Shown: piece after piece, positions 1 through 8,900 of the stretch
How positions within the stretch are numbered: the stretch's first letter is position 1
Layout: every line of letters starts with the position of its first letter
Origin: Paenibacillus terrigena DSM 21567
GTDB lineage: Bacteria; Bacillota; Bacilli; Paenibacillales; Paenibacillaceae
Direction: 5' to 3'
DNA: 64,000 nt
Assembly (NCBI RefSeq): GCF_000374845.1
Contig: NZ_KB895414.1
Location: 682,001 to 746,000, forward strand
The notes under the pieces: generated by a model
Databases searched by the model: none
What the model was told of the DNA's origin: nothing
What the model saw: the letters and a program-made list of their open reading frames with translations, nothing else
Position numbers and translations under genes: made by a program

Positions 1-2
1 GA

Positions 3-449
3 GGACTGGATCATGGATCTTGGACGCTGCTGCATCGCATGTATCCTGCCGCAGATATTCCGGTCGTCCAAATTTCGGTTCATCCTTATCTTGCGGCAGA
101 AGCACAGTATAAGATCGGTCAAGCGCTGCAAGGTCTAGGCGATGAAGACATCCTCATCATCGGCAGTGGCGTCACGGTACACAATCTGCGATTGCTTAAT
201 TGGGGTCAGAAGGAGCCTGAGGCCTGGGCTGTTGCTTTTGATGATTGGTTATTGAATAAGGTCGAGCACGGCGATCTGCCATCCCTGTTCGCCTATGACC
301 AACTTGCGCCATACGCACGCCAGGCCGTACCTCGTGCCGAGCATTTCGTACCGTTCTTTATCGCGATGGGCAGTGGTTCATCGAAGCCGCAAGTGATTCA
401 TCGCAGCTATGATCTCGGAACGTTGAGTTATTTGAGCATGGCATTCTAA
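3..449 (+). CDS. Extradiol ring-cleavage dioxygenase, DODA/LigB type (C-terminal part)
   Basis: The gene enters from the left edge, so only its C-terminal ~148 residues are present. The frame is open from base 3 and reads G-L-D-H-G-S-W-T-L-L-H, the DHGxW motif of 4,5-DOPA dioxygenase/LigB-like proteins. A VQISVHP segment follows, then a GSGVTVHNLR segment near a second metal/substrate site, and the usual C-terminal HRSYDLGTLSY. Family members use a divalent metal to open catechol-type rings or act as YgiD-like DOPA dioxygenases; the physiological substrate cannot be read from the sequence. Methionines inside the fragment are not starts. The gene ends before a shared terminator and faces the hydrolase at 519-1334. 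Confidence 0.85.
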   Translation, partial: GLDHGSWTLLHRMYPAADIPVVQISVHPYLAAEAQYKIGQALQGLGDEDILIIGSGVTVHNLRLLNWGQKEPEAWAVAFDDWLLNKVEHGDLPSLFAYDQLAPYARQAVPRAEHFVPFFIAMGSGSSKPQVIHRSYDLGTLSYLSMAF

Positions 450-461
450 ATCCTTATACGA

Positions 462-513
462 AGAACCCCAAGGCGATCCCGTCCTAAGTCAGTTGGCGGA
501 GCCCTGGGGTTCT
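462..513. terminator. Bidirectional intrinsic terminator
   Basis: An AGAACCCC...GGGGTTCT stem closes this stretch between the convergent dioxygenase and metallo-hydrolase genes. The arms match perfectly over eight bases, with further GG/CC pairing inside. Confidence 0.6.
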
Positions 514-518
514 GGTTA

Positions 519-1334
519 TTACAACCCTAATTCTTTACGAATTTGTTCTTGATTGCTTGCATGATAATTCTTCATGTTCCGTGGGAAAGGTACGCCTTCG
601 ATCATGGCATCGATAGCTTCCTGGTTCCCTTCGATAATGTGTTGGCGCAGCGTCTCGATATAAGCAATCGACTGATCAATCCGCGTCTTCATTTCACTCG
701 TATCCGTCGTAATATTCCCGTGACCTGGAGCAAGCACCCGAATATCATGCTTCTCCAGGACCTGATGCAGTTGACGCATCGTCGCTACGTAATCGCTACT
801 GCTAGAGTAGATATACGGAAACTCGATATCCGAACAATAATCTCCAGCCAGCAAAATACCCTCCGGGTCGATGACCGTTACGATCCCATCATCCGTATGG
901 CCCGGCGCAAGATAGAACGTCAAGAGCGTCTGCCCCAATTGAACCTGCTGTCCATTCTCGGCAATCAGGATATCGGCGACAGGATATTTCAGCTCATAAT
1001 CCCGGGTTAAGTAAAACTTATCGTCAAAGGACTTAATCTGTTCCACGATTTCATCCGGATTCGGATGATGATGTAGCTTCTCGCTCGCGATCACCTTCGC
1101 TTCAGGAAATGCGCCGTAGCCTAGAATATGATCCCAATCGCTATGTGTGAAGAGCAGATAGATGGGCCAGCCTCTGCCTACTTGATCGACGTAATCACGA
1201 ATCTCACGAACCTCTTGCGGCAACCATGTCGGGTCTACGACAATTGTACATTCATCCAAAGTAATAACTGAAGATGTCGTATGATACAACGCGCTCTGGA
1301 ATACTGTAATTCGACTGTTCTGATAGACAATCAA
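519..1334 (-). CDS. Metallo-beta-lactamase-fold hydrolase
   Basis: A 271-residue cytosolic protein with the MBL fold. The metal motif is H64-S-D66-W-D68-H69, so the second histidine of the usual HxHxDH is an aspartate. Other ligand positions are present: the PGHTDD histidine near 145, the LLAGDYCSD aspartate near 166 and the late APGHGN histidine. A TTG start is chosen because AGAGGGG lies nine bases upstream and no better ATG exists. It appears monocistronic. Family members hydrolyse thioesters, lactones, phosphodiesters and other substrates, so the substrate cannot be assigned. The Asp substitution occurs in some MBL subfamilies and need not abolish activity. Confidence 0.8.
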   Translation of the reverse strand: MIVYQNSRITVFQSALYHTTSSVITLDECTIVVDPTWLPQEVREIRDYVDQVGRGWPIYLLFTHSDWDHILGYGAFPEAKVIASEKLHHHPNPDEIVEQIKSFDDKFYLTRDYELKYPVADILIAENGQQVQLGQTLLTFYLAPGHTDDGIVTVIDPEGILLAGDYCSDIEFPYIYSSSSDYVATMRQLHQVLEKHDIRVLAPGHGNITTDTSEMKTRIDQSIAYIETLRQHIIEGNQEAIDAMIEGVPFPRNMKNYHASNQEQIRKELGL

Positions 1335-1374
1335 TTTCGTTCGCCCCTCTCGGTCTTGTTACTTCTTATTATAG

Positions 1375-1411
1375 CAAAAAAATAGGCAGCTCCCATGGAC
1401 GGGAACTGCCT
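1375..1411 (-). terminator. Intrinsic terminator of the CAP gene region
   Basis: Read on the minus strand, an AGGCAG(T)TCCC...GGGAGCTGCCT stem-loop is followed by a run of T's. It lies just downstream of the CAP-domain gene stop. Confidence 0.65.
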
Positions 1412-1432
1412 TTGTTTGTACGATTTGTGCAA

Positions 1433-2164
1433 TTATGCTTTGCTGATGAATTCTTGCACCCATTCACCTTGGTAGTACGCTACACCAATGTGTGTGAAGT
1501 TCGCATTCAAGATATTCGCACGGTGACCTGAACTGTTCATCCAGTCATTCATCACTTGCTGTGGTGTTGTCTGACCTTTCGCAATGTTCTCACCTGCATA
1601 ACCAAAAGCAATGTTATATTGCTTCATCATATCAAATGGCGAACCGTACGTTGGGGATTGATGATCGAAATAGTTGTTGCTATACATATCTTTTGCTTTA
1701 TCTAGAGCCATTGCAGCAAGTCTGCTGTCTGTCGATAGCGGCTGCAGACCAGCCTTTGCACGTTCTTGGTTCACTAAGTTCACAACTTGTGCAGCGAAGC
1801 TAGTATCCCCTTGATTCGGTTGTGTTGGCTTATTGTCATTTGTCGGCGGAGTTGGCTTCGTTGGTTGCGTTGGTACCGTTGGCTTGCTTGGCTGTACAGG
1901 TTTCGTTGGTACTGTTGGAACGGTAGGCATAACCGGCGGCTGCTGAGGATACGTTGGGAATGTCACGTTTCCTGGGAATGTCGGGCATGCGCCACCACCT
2001 ACAACCTGAACTTGCTTCGGCATATTTTTCAAGAAATTATTAATAATATCATTCCAGTTGCCTTGAACTGGTGCAGCTGAAACTGCTGTTGGCAACATCC
2101 ACGCACATGCCACCGCAGTGACCATAACCGTCTTGGAGAAACGATTCATCATCTTCTTCTTCAT
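1433..2164 (-). CDS. Secreted CAP (SCP/PR1) domain protein, YkwD-like
   Basis: 243 residues. A basic start and hydrophobic core ending in TAVSA-AP make a signal peptide (about 1-30). A Pro/Thr-rich linker follows (about 75-120, repeated VPTxPxKP units), then a CAP domain from about 124 to the end. Domain hallmarks seen are LVNQERAKAGL, the FDHQSP and YAGENIA segments and SSGHRANIL with the late HIGV histidine. The protein is expected outside the cell or attached to wall or spore layers. In B. subtilis the similar protein is YkwD, whose biochemical role is unknown. AAGGAGG lies about 11 bases before the ATG. The gene stands alone on the minus strand. Confidence 0.88.
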   Translation of the reverse strand: MKKKMMNRFSKTVMVTAVACAWMLPTAVSAAPVQGNWNDIINNFLKNMPKQVQVVGGGACPTFPGNVTFPTYPQQPPVMPTVPTVPTKPVQPSKPTVPTQPTKPTPPTNDNKPTQPNQGDTSFAAQVVNLVNQERAKAGLQPLSTDSRLAAMALDKAKDMYSNNYFDHQSPTYGSPFDMMKQYNIAFGYAGENIAKGQTTPQQVMNDWMNSSGHRANILNANFTHIGVAYYQGEWVQEFISKA

Positions 2165-2285
2165 ATGGTATAAATCCTCCTTGTATGCATTGCATTTTGT
2201 TGTGTGAATGCTAAGCCCTCATTCACTGAAGGAAGTGTAACATACGTCATAAGATGCGATCATTACCAAAAATTTGGGAATCTCA

Positions 2286-2933
2286 TTATTTTCCAGATGT
2301 TTTACGCTCTCGGTACCACTGATACCAATAGATACAAAATGCAAGCCAACTGCCTGATACCAGGTAGCCAGCGAGTACATCACTCGGATAGTGCACGCCC
2401 GCATAGACGCGGCTAATTCCGATCATCGCAATGATCAACGAACCAAGAATTAACAGCAAAACACGTCCCCATCTCGGCCGAATGTGCTTCCAGAGCAGGA
2501 AAACAATGACCCCATATAGCGAGAAAGCAGCCATGGCGTGCCCCGATGGGAAACTATAACCTGTTTCTTCTAGTATCCTGTGAATTGTCGGACGTTCACG
2601 TGTAAATAATCTTTTTAACACCACATTCAGTAATGCCGAGCCACCGACTACAATGACGAAGAGGATTAATTCTTCGCGATGCTTCAGAACAAAAAATAGG
2701 AATAACATGGTAATAATCGCGATAACGATGACAGGTAACGTCGATCCGATAAAGGCACAGAATTTTGCAAATCCCGTCCAGAAGGGCGACTCCTTCCCTT
2801 GTACAAAGTGAATAATCGCATCATCAAATGCGGAGATACGGTTGGTCGCTACGAAATACGCCACGACGATGGATGCGATAAGTCCTACGAGTGTAAGATA
2901 CAATGGCGTCTTTCGTACTTTCATTGCTTGCAT
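2286..2933 (-). CDS. PAP2-family membrane phosphatase
   Basis: 215 residues with about six membrane segments. It carries the three-part PAP2 signature: KRLFTRERP, then SFPSGH, then SRVYAGVHYPSDV. These supply the phosphate-binding Lys/Arg, the catalytic His pair and the Asp. Family enzymes dephosphorylate undecaprenyl diphosphate, phosphatidic acid or related lipid phosphates at the membrane. AAAGGA lies eight bases before the ATG. It begins 14 bases after cobQ on the same strand, so it probably ends the cobalamin operon. No CobC-type alpha-ribazole phosphatase is visible in the window, so a role on alpha-ribazole-5'-phosphate or cobalamin-5'-phosphate is possible but is inference only. Confidence 0.9.
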   Translation of the reverse strand: MQAMKVRKTPLYLTLVGLIASIVVAYFVATNRISAFDDAIIHFVQGKESPFWTGFAKFCAFIGSTLPVIVIAIITMLFLFFVLKHREELILFVIVVGGSALLNVVLKRLFTRERPTIHRILEETGYSFPSGHAMAAFSLYGVIVFLLWKHIRPRWGRVLLLILGSLIIAMIGISRVYAGVHYPSDVLAGYLVSGSWLAFCIYWYQWYRERKTSGK

Positions 2934-2947
2934 GCTCTAATTCCTTT

Positions 2948-4552
2948 CTATTCAGAGATCGAGGGTTCCTTAGCTGTTCGTGCTGGTAAGCCAGCAATCT
3001 CATAGATTAATGCGATATTCATGGATTTCCGCGTCTCATCAGCCAATCGATCGAAGGCGAGCTGCTGTCGGTCTGCAAATGGAACGATATCCTCGATCGC
3101 ACGCAATCCTTTGCGCGTACGTATCTGATTGAGCCACTGTCGACGGAAGACATCATTATGGAAGACCCCGTGCAAATACGTGCCCCATACTTGACCATTT
3201 TCCGATGCTAATCCTTCCGCCCTAAGATCGGACATCTGGAACAGCGGATAGACGGATTCCTTCTTGCCATCCAATCGAATCGTCTGACCCATATGGATCT
3301 CATACCCGGTAATCGCTGTGCCATTCCCTTGGCCCCACTGCGGCTGCGAACAATCGATAACACCTTGAACCCGTTCGGTTTTCTTCTCCGCATAGAAGGT
3401 TGTCTGCAGTGGAAGCAAACTAAGCCCCAGCGTTTCGGCTCCCGCTTCAACCTCAACCCCATGCGGATCAAGGAGCTGTTCGCCCAGCATCTGATATCCA
3501 CCGCAAATACCAACGATGTCACAGGAAGAGTGGCCCTCATCCTCATGAACATGAGCGAAGGTAAGTATGGCGTCAGCTAGACCCGATTCACGTAAGAAGC
3601 GTAAATCATCCATCGTATTCTTCGTTCCTGGTAAAATAATCCCATCCGGCGTCCCTAGCTCGGCGAGCGATTGCACATAACGAACGCGAACATCCTGTTC
3701 CGCGACCAAGGCGTCAATATCCGTAAAGTTCGAGATTCGCGGATATCGGATGACAGCAATATCGAGTTCATATGCTTCATTGTCCCCGAGTGCCTTCCCT
3801 TTATATGCATCCAATACGACGGAGTCCTCTTGCTCAATATCGATATTCGGCAAATAAGGCAGTACACCGACCACGGGAATACCCGTCCGCTCTTCGAGCC
3901 AGTCCAGACCAGGCTGAAGCAAACTGAGGTCTCCGCGGAATTTATTAATAATGAAGCCCTTGACACGATCACGTTCATGCGGTTCTAAGAGTTCCAACGT
4001 TCCGACCAGCGAAGCGAATACGCCGCCGCGATCAATGTCCGCAACGAGCAGGACAGGTGCTTCTGCCCACGCTGCTAGATTCATGTTCACGATATCATTT
4101 TGCTTCAAATTGATTTCCGCAGGACTGCCTGCGCCTTCAATGACAACGACTTCGTACGCAGCACGCAACCGTTCAAGAGCAGCCACTACCGTTGTTTTGG
4201 CAAAAGGGAGAAATTCGGACCGATAATCACGCGCGCTTAACTGCGTATAGGGTTTGCCATGGACGACGATCTGTGCGTTCATCTCTTTCATCGGTTTGAT
4301 GAGAATCGGGTTCATATCGGTTGTTGCAGCGACCTCACAGGCTTCCGCTTGAACGCCTTGCGCACGCCCGATTTCTTTGCCATCCATCGTCACATACGAA
4401 TTTAGCGCCATGTTCTGCGATTTATAAGGAGCAACCTTCCATCCGTCCTGCTTCAAAATCCGGCATAATGCCGTCGTCACAATGCTCTTGCCTACATCGG
4501 ATGCCGTTCCTTGCAGCATAATGGTTCTTGCTTTAGGCCGTTCACTGGACAT
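2948..4552 (-). CDS. cobQ: Cobyric acid synthase CobQ/CbiP
   Basis: 534 residues, normal length. It amidates the b, d, e and g side chains of adenosylcobyrinate a,c-diamide using glutamine and ATP. The N-terminal part (about 10-240) is the dethiobiotin-synthetase-like ATPase with GTASDVGKS at 15-23, and DIDRGGVFASL at 172-182. The C-terminal class I glutamine amidotransferase has its nucleophile in VGICGGYQMLG (Cys350) and its histidine in TYLHGVFHND. AAGGAGG lies eight bases before the ATG. It follows cobS by 15 bases in the riboswitch-controlled operon. The enzyme belongs to late de novo synthesis but also allows use of imported precursors; no corrin ring genes are in this window. Confidence 0.95.
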   Translation of the reverse strand: MSSERPKARTIMLQGTASDVGKSIVTTALCRILKQDGWKVAPYKSQNMALNSYVTMDGKEIGRAQGVQAEACEVAATTDMNPILIKPMKEMNAQIVVHGKPYTQLSARDYRSEFLPFAKTTVVAALERLRAAYEVVVIEGAGSPAEINLKQNDIVNMNLAAWAEAPVLLVADIDRGGVFASLVGTLELLEPHERDRVKGFIINKFRGDLSLLQPGLDWLEERTGIPVVGVLPYLPNIDIEQEDSVVLDAYKGKALGDNEAYELDIAVIRYPRISNFTDIDALVAEQDVRVRYVQSLAELGTPDGIILPGTKNTMDDLRFLRESGLADAILTFAHVHEDEGHSSCDIVGICGGYQMLGEQLLDPHGVEVEAGAETLGLSLLPLQTTFYAEKKTERVQGVIDCSQPQWGQGNGTAITGYEIHMGQTIRLDGKKESVYPLFQMSDLRAEGLASENGQVWGTYLHGVFHNDVFRRQWLNQIRTRKGLRAIEDIVPFADRQQLAFDRLADETRKSMNIALIYEIAGLPARTAKEPSISE

Positions 4553-4567
4553 GCGGTTAGCCTCCTT

Positions 4568-5362
4568 CTAGACGATTATTGTACATATAAGCAGCAGTAG
4601 AATTTCCAAACATTCGTTCAATGCGCCATAAGTGTCGCCGGTTAGACCACCGAGCTTATTCGCCATGGATCTTGCTATGATCATCCCGAGCAATAACGCG
4701 CCCATCCCAATCCATACAATAGATAACCCGTCTGATGCGATGATTGTACCTATGCCACCCCACATCGCAGTACCAATCCAGATCAGCACAGATACAACAA
4801 CCGCCATCAGCGTTGCTCCCGTTACATGCCGCGCACTCACGCCTTTAAAATAACTGCCGAGTCCAGATTCCTTCCTTGCATAAGGAAATGCTGCCATCCC
4901 AATGACCATAAACCAGCGGCTCCAAATGAAGGGCAGGACGATCTCCCAAGACCATTTCTGATCCAACAAGGTGTAGAAAATAACGGCCTTGAGCAGCATT
5001 GCAAGAACACAGACGATGACGCCCATCGCCCCGACGCGGCTGTCCTTCATAATTTCAAGCATTTGTTCCCGTGGACGATGACTTAGAACCCCATCTGCGG
5101 TATCCATTAACCCATCAATATGTAAGGCCCCTGTCAAAGAAACCGTCCAGACCAAGGTCAGGACGGCCGCTAGTACAAAAGGGAAGAGCAATGAGCTGCC
5201 GTAGCCGAAGCCCCAGACGAGCCCGCCGAGAACTGCGCCAACAAGCGGATAGAACACCACGCTGCGAGCGAATACCTCTTTGGAATAATGAATTTGAATC
5301 GGCAGCGGCAGCCTCGATAAGAATTGAAAGGCTGCTACACAGGCTTGCGCTGCTTGTTTCAT
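4568..5362 (-). CDS. cobS: Adenosylcobinamide-GDP ribazoletransferase (cobalamin synthase)
   Basis: 264 residues, a polytopic membrane protein of about six or seven helices and normal length. It joins adenosylcobinamide-GDP to alpha-ribazole or its 5'-phosphate, the last nucleotide-loop step, at the membrane. The diagnostic LHIDGLMDTADG motif (DGLxDTxDG) is at about 82-93, and GLTGDTYGAL is near the C-terminus. Its start overlaps the cobU stop by four bases (ATGA), indicating translational coupling, and cobQ follows 15 bases later. Confidence 0.95.
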   Translation of the reverse strand: MKQAAQACVAAFQFLSRLPLPIQIHYSKEVFARSVVFYPLVGAVLGGLVWGFGYGSSLLFPFVLAAVLTLVWTVSLTGALHIDGLMDTADGVLSHRPREQMLEIMKDSRVGAMGVIVCVLAMLLKAVIFYTLLDQKWSWEIVLPFIWSRWFMVIGMAAFPYARKESGLGSYFKGVSARHVTGATLMAVVVSVLIWIGTAMWGGIGTIIASDGLSIVWIGMGALLLGMIIARSMANKLGGLTGDTYGALNECLEILLLLICTIIV

Positions 5363-5907
5363 AACTGAACCGCCCTGCTCTTGAGTTCGATCGGGATGCC
5401 TGCGGTGACTAGATACACTTGTTCACAGACCCCCGCTAGCTTCCGATTCATATAACCAGCTAGATCGCGATATTGCCTGCCTAGCGGATATTCCGGCACA
5501 ATCCCGCTGCCAACCTCGTTCGTCACGAAGATTAGCGTACCAGCGTAAATTCGAACTCGTTCCACCAACTGTTCAATCTGCTGCTTCACCAGATCGGTTG
5601 CATTCGGCTCCGCTTCACAGCGAAGTAGAATATTCGAGAGCCACAGGGTCAAGCAATCGACGAGAATCATCTTCGACCCTTCGAGATCTCCGAGTAAGGC
5701 GATTAAGTCGTAGGGTTCTTCGATCGTCTTCCATTCGAAAGCAGCTTGATCCCGCTCCATTTGGTGCATGCGAACCCGTTCTCGCATCTCATCATCGTAG
5801 AGTTGTGCCGTCGCGATGTAGATTCCGCGATCGCCATAGTTTGCGCAGAGCTTCTCTGCGAAGGAGCTCTTCCCACTTCGCGCACCGCCAGTTACCAGAA
5901 TCGGCAT
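5359..5907 (-). CDS. cobU: Adenosylcobinamide kinase / adenosylcobinamide-phosphate guanylyltransferase
   Basis: 182 residues, normal length. The bifunctional enzyme phosphorylates adenosylcobinamide and then adds GMP to make adenosylcobinamide-GDP for CobS. Visible motifs are the N-terminal P-loop VTGGARSGKSSFAE (5-18), the RMHQMERD stretch in the region of the guanylylated histidine, VDCLTLWLSNIL and VTNEVGSGIVP. It is third from last in the operon before PAP2 and overlaps cobS by four bases. Confidence 0.95.
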   Translation of the reverse strand: MPILVTGGARSGKSSFAEKLCANYGDRGIYIATAQLYDDEMRERVRMHQMERDQAAFEWKTIEEPYDLIALLGDLEGSKMILVDCLTLWLSNILLRCEAEPNATDLVKQQIEQLVERVRIYAGTLIFVTNEVGSGIVPEYPLGRQYRDLAGYMNRKLAGVCEQVYLVTAGIPIELKSRAVQL

Positions 5908-5950
5908 GCCTTTTCTCTCCCCTCATATGATACATCCATTCATCATTTCT

Positions 5951-7006
5951 TTATTCGCCTGAGCTTACGCCCGCACTTGCGAAGGTTGCCATCTCGCGCA
6001 TGATTTTCGTTGCCGCATCGATCAAGGTAAAGGCAAGCACGGCACCTGTCCCTTCACCAAGCCTCATGTCCAATTGCAGCACTGGCGTTAATCCGATTTC
6101 TTCGAGCAGGCTCTCATGCCCTTGTTCTTGGGATAGATGCGATCCGATCATATAACCGCTTGTTAGCGGTTCAATACGGCTGGCTATCAACGCTGCTGCA
6201 GAAGAGATGAATCCATCAATCACAACAGGGCACTGATGTCTTGCTGCGCCAAGGATCACGCCGACCAGACCAGCGATCTCGAGTCCCCCTACCTTCGCCA
6301 GGACATCCAGCGGGTCCTTCGCATTCGGACGGTTCACTTGAATTGCTTGGCGAACAACCGCTTGCTTATGTAACATCCGTTCATCATCGATGCCAGTTCC
6401 GCGTCCTACCGTCTCCTCGGATGACATGCCCGTGAGCACACTTAGAATGGCTGCACTCGCTGTCGTGTTCCCAATGCCCATCTCGCCTGTCGCGAAGATC
6501 TTATACCCATCGGCAACATGCTGCTCCACAATCTCAGCTCCTGCGAGAATAGCTTGGATCGCTTCATCTTGTGACATGGCTGGGCCCTTCGCCATATTCG
6601 CCGTCCCTTTGCGGACATTACGGGACACCAGCTGAGGATGCTCCATATCTGCATTCACGCCGATGTCGACACATACGACATCCGCACCTGCATGACGTGC
6701 CAACACATTCACGGCTGCACCGCCGTTCAAGAAATTATAGACCATCTGCGGTGTCACTTCCGAGGGGAATGCACTGATCCCTTCTTCACACACGCCATGA
6801 TCTCCTGCCATGACGATAACGGCTTTCTTCGCGAATGCCGGGTGCAATTCACCTGTAATCCCTGCGACCTGCGCCGCAATATTCTCAAGCTTACCAAGGC
6901 TCCCTGGAGGCTTCGTCAGCTGATCCAAATGCTGCATCGCTTCCTCGACCATCTGCCCATCTAACGGTTCAATGTGTGAAATAAGTTGCTCCAATTGTTC
7001 TTTCAT
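5951..7006 (-). CDS. cobT: Nicotinate-nucleotide--dimethylbenzimidazole phosphoribosyltransferase
   Basis: 351 residues, normal length. It transfers phosphoribose from nicotinate mononucleotide to 5,6-dimethylbenzimidazole, giving alpha-ribazole-5'-phosphate. Typical segments are LTKPPGSLGKLE near residue 31, MAGDHGVCEEGISAFP, NGGAAVNVLAR, GEMGIGNTTASAA and the C-terminal MRLGEGTGA with the catalytic glutamate. It lies 43 bases upstream of cobU in the riboswitch operon. The product needs a 5'-phosphatase at some point, and none of the CobC type is seen here. Confidence 0.95.
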   Translation of the reverse strand: MKEQLEQLISHIEPLDGQMVEEAMQHLDQLTKPPGSLGKLENIAAQVAGITGELHPAFAKKAVIVMAGDHGVCEEGISAFPSEVTPQMVYNFLNGGAAVNVLARHAGADVVCVDIGVNADMEHPQLVSRNVRKGTANMAKGPAMSQDEAIQAILAGAEIVEQHVADGYKIFATGEMGIGNTTASAAILSVLTGMSSEETVGRGTGIDDERMLHKQAVVRQAIQVNRPNAKDPLDVLAKVGGLEIAGLVGVILGAARHQCPVVIDGFISSAAALIASRIEPLTSGYMIGSHLSQEQGHESLLEEIGLTPVLQLDMRLGEGTGAVLAFTLIDAATKIMREMATFASAGVSSGE

Positions 7007-7053
7007 TATCTCGCTCCAATCTGTGTATGATTCTCATTGATGTCATTAAAATT

Positions 7054-7857
7054 CTATTTTGCTTCATTTCCTAGTGTCTCATGGGAACCCGGTTGAAGCA
7101 AGATTTGTGGCGTGCCATTTACAGGATGGGGAATAATAATCGGTTCTGTGCCAAAAACTTCATGGACGCGCTCCCGGCTTAATATTTCAGCTGGCTCGCC
7201 AATGGCTACCTGTTTCCCTTCATGCAGCACAAGCAATTGATCACAATATTGCGCCGCTAAGTTCAGATCATGAAGAACAGCGATGATCGTCAAGCCGCAG
7301 TCACGCTGCCATTTCCGTACATAATCCATAAATTGCAGCTGATAACGAATATCCAGATACGTCGTTGGTTCATCCAGCAGCAGAATTTCAGGCTGCTGAA
7401 CCATCACTTTGCCAAGGGCGACACGTTGCCGTTGCCCACCGCTAAGTTCATGCAGTGGTCGATCGAGCAGTTCCACTAAATTCAATTGCTCCGCGACCCC
7501 AGCGATAAGCGAGGATGCATCCGTCTGATCCCGGCCGAGCCAATTCTGGAATGGGAACCTTCCCATCTCAAGAACCTCCTGCACCGAATATCCAACGGGT
7601 GGTAGCGTCTCCTGCTGTAAGACCGCAAGATGCTGAGATAGTGATTTTCGGGAATACTGCGATAAAAGTTGTTTGCGTATGACGATCTCGCCCGCAGAAG
7701 CCGGCTCCACGCCGGATATGCATTGCAGCAACGTTGATTTCCCGCTTCCGTTCGGACCGATGATACCTAGACAAGTCCCTGACTCCACTTCAAAATGAAT
7801 ATTTTGCAGCACCTTCGCAGCACCATAATGCTTATCTACATGTTCGACTCGGATCAT
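7054..7857 (-). CDS. btuD: Cobalamin/iron-type ABC importer ATPase (BtuD/FecE-like)
   Basis: 267 residues. A complete ABC ATPase with Walker A GPNGSGKST, signature LSGGQRQRV, Walker B ILLLDEPT and the switch histidine in AVLHDLN. It powers uptake through the adjacent FecCD-type permease. The family includes siderophore, haem and B12 importers; the riboswitch and the cob genes around it favour corrinoids. It overlaps the permease by four bases. cobT follows after 47 bases. Confidence 0.88.
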   Translation of the reverse strand: MIRVEHVDKHYGAAKVLQNIHFEVESGTCLGIIGPNGSGKSTLLQCISGVEPASAGEIVIRKQLLSQYSRKSLSQHLAVLQQETLPPVGYSVQEVLEMGRFPFQNWLGRDQTDASSLIAGVAEQLNLVELLDRPLHELSGGQRQRVALGKVMVQQPEILLLDEPTTYLDIRYQLQFMDYVRKWQRDCGLTIIAVLHDLNLAAQYCDQLLVLHEGKQVAIGEPAEILSRERVHEVFGTEPIIIPHPVNGTPQILLQPGSHETLGNEAK

Positions 7858-8900
7858 GACAATCGACCCCTTCGCGTTTTTTTGTTACGGTGCAGCAGAT
7901 AGGCGAAGAATGGTGCGCCAATAAATGCGGTTACAACGCCAAGCGGAATTTCAGTGGGTGCGAGTACCGATCGAGCAAGGGTATCTGCAATCACCATGTA
8001 GATTCCACCACCAATTGCGGATAACGGGACGATCAGTTTGTAATTCGAGCCGACCAGCAATCGAATCATATGAGGGACGATCAACCCGACGAAGCCGATA
8101 ACACCTGATACGGATACGGCAGCAGCCGTCATAAATGTCGCCGTTAATAGAATAATCATCTTCGTTCGATCCACACGAATCCCTAAATGCGCGGCTTCAC
8201 GTTCCCCTAGCGCGAGGATATTCATCGTCCTGGCGTAACCCATCACAATAATAAAGCCAACGATCAAATACGGCCCAAGCACCGCGGTATATGCCCATCC
8301 ACGCAGCGAGAGGCTGCCCATGAGCCAGAACATAACTTCATTAATCGTCTTATCCGACAACGCGACGAGTAAGGATACGAACGCCCCAAGGAAGGCCTGC
8401 ATGACAACACCAGCGAGTATTAAGCGTTCCGTCGGTATTTTGCCTTCATCTTGCGCAAGCCGCATCACAAGCCACAGGGTTAAGACCCCTGTCGTGAAAG
8501 CAACAATGGGTACGGACCACTGTCCAACAAGTGAATATTGGATGCCAAAATAGATCATAAAGGCTGCGCCAACGGAGGCGCCAGATGATACACCCAGCGT
8601 GTACGGGTCCGCCAGCGGATTGCGCAAGACCCCCTGAAATGCCGCACCGGATAAGGACAAGCAAGCGCCAACCAAGACCCCAATCGCAATGCGAGGAATC
8701 CGTACCTTTAATAAGATCTGTTCATAGGAACCTGGCCACGTCTTGGGAATCATATCTTGAAGCCAAGGAATCTGATGCAGCAGAATGGCTGGGATTTGCT
8801 GCAGCGGAATATGCACTGAGCCAATGGTAGCCGAGACGCAAATCGTAAAAAGGAGGAGGAGTATTCCTCCTCCTCCCCACAGCAATCCTGTTCGGTTCAT
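7854..8900 (-). CDS. btuC: Cobalamin ABC importer permease (BtuC/FecCD family)
   Basis: 348 residues with about ten hydrophobic segments. Hallmarks are the GAAFQGVLRNPLADPYTLG coupling stretch near residue 80, GEREAAHLG before the ATPase contact, and GVIGFVGLIVPHMIRLLVG towards the C-terminus. It forms the homodimeric membrane channel for the substrate delivered by the binding lipoprotein. It shares one base with the end of btuF and four with btuD, so the three genes are coupled. Confidence 0.9.
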   Translation of the reverse strand: MNRTGLLWGGGGILLLLFTICVSATIGSVHIPLQQIPAILLHQIPWLQDMIPKTWPGSYEQILLKVRIPRIAIGVLVGACLSLSGAAFQGVLRNPLADPYTLGVSSGASVGAAFMIYFGIQYSLVGQWSVPIVAFTTGVLTLWLVMRLAQDEGKIPTERLILAGVVMQAFLGAFVSLLVALSDKTINEVMFWLMGSLSLRGWAYTAVLGPYLIVGFIIVMGYARTMNILALGEREAAHLGIRVDRTKMIILLTATFMTAAAVSVSGVIGFVGLIVPHMIRLLVGSNYKLIVPLSAIGGGIYMVIADTLARSVLAPTEIPLGVVTAFIGAPFFAYLLHRNKKTRRGRLS

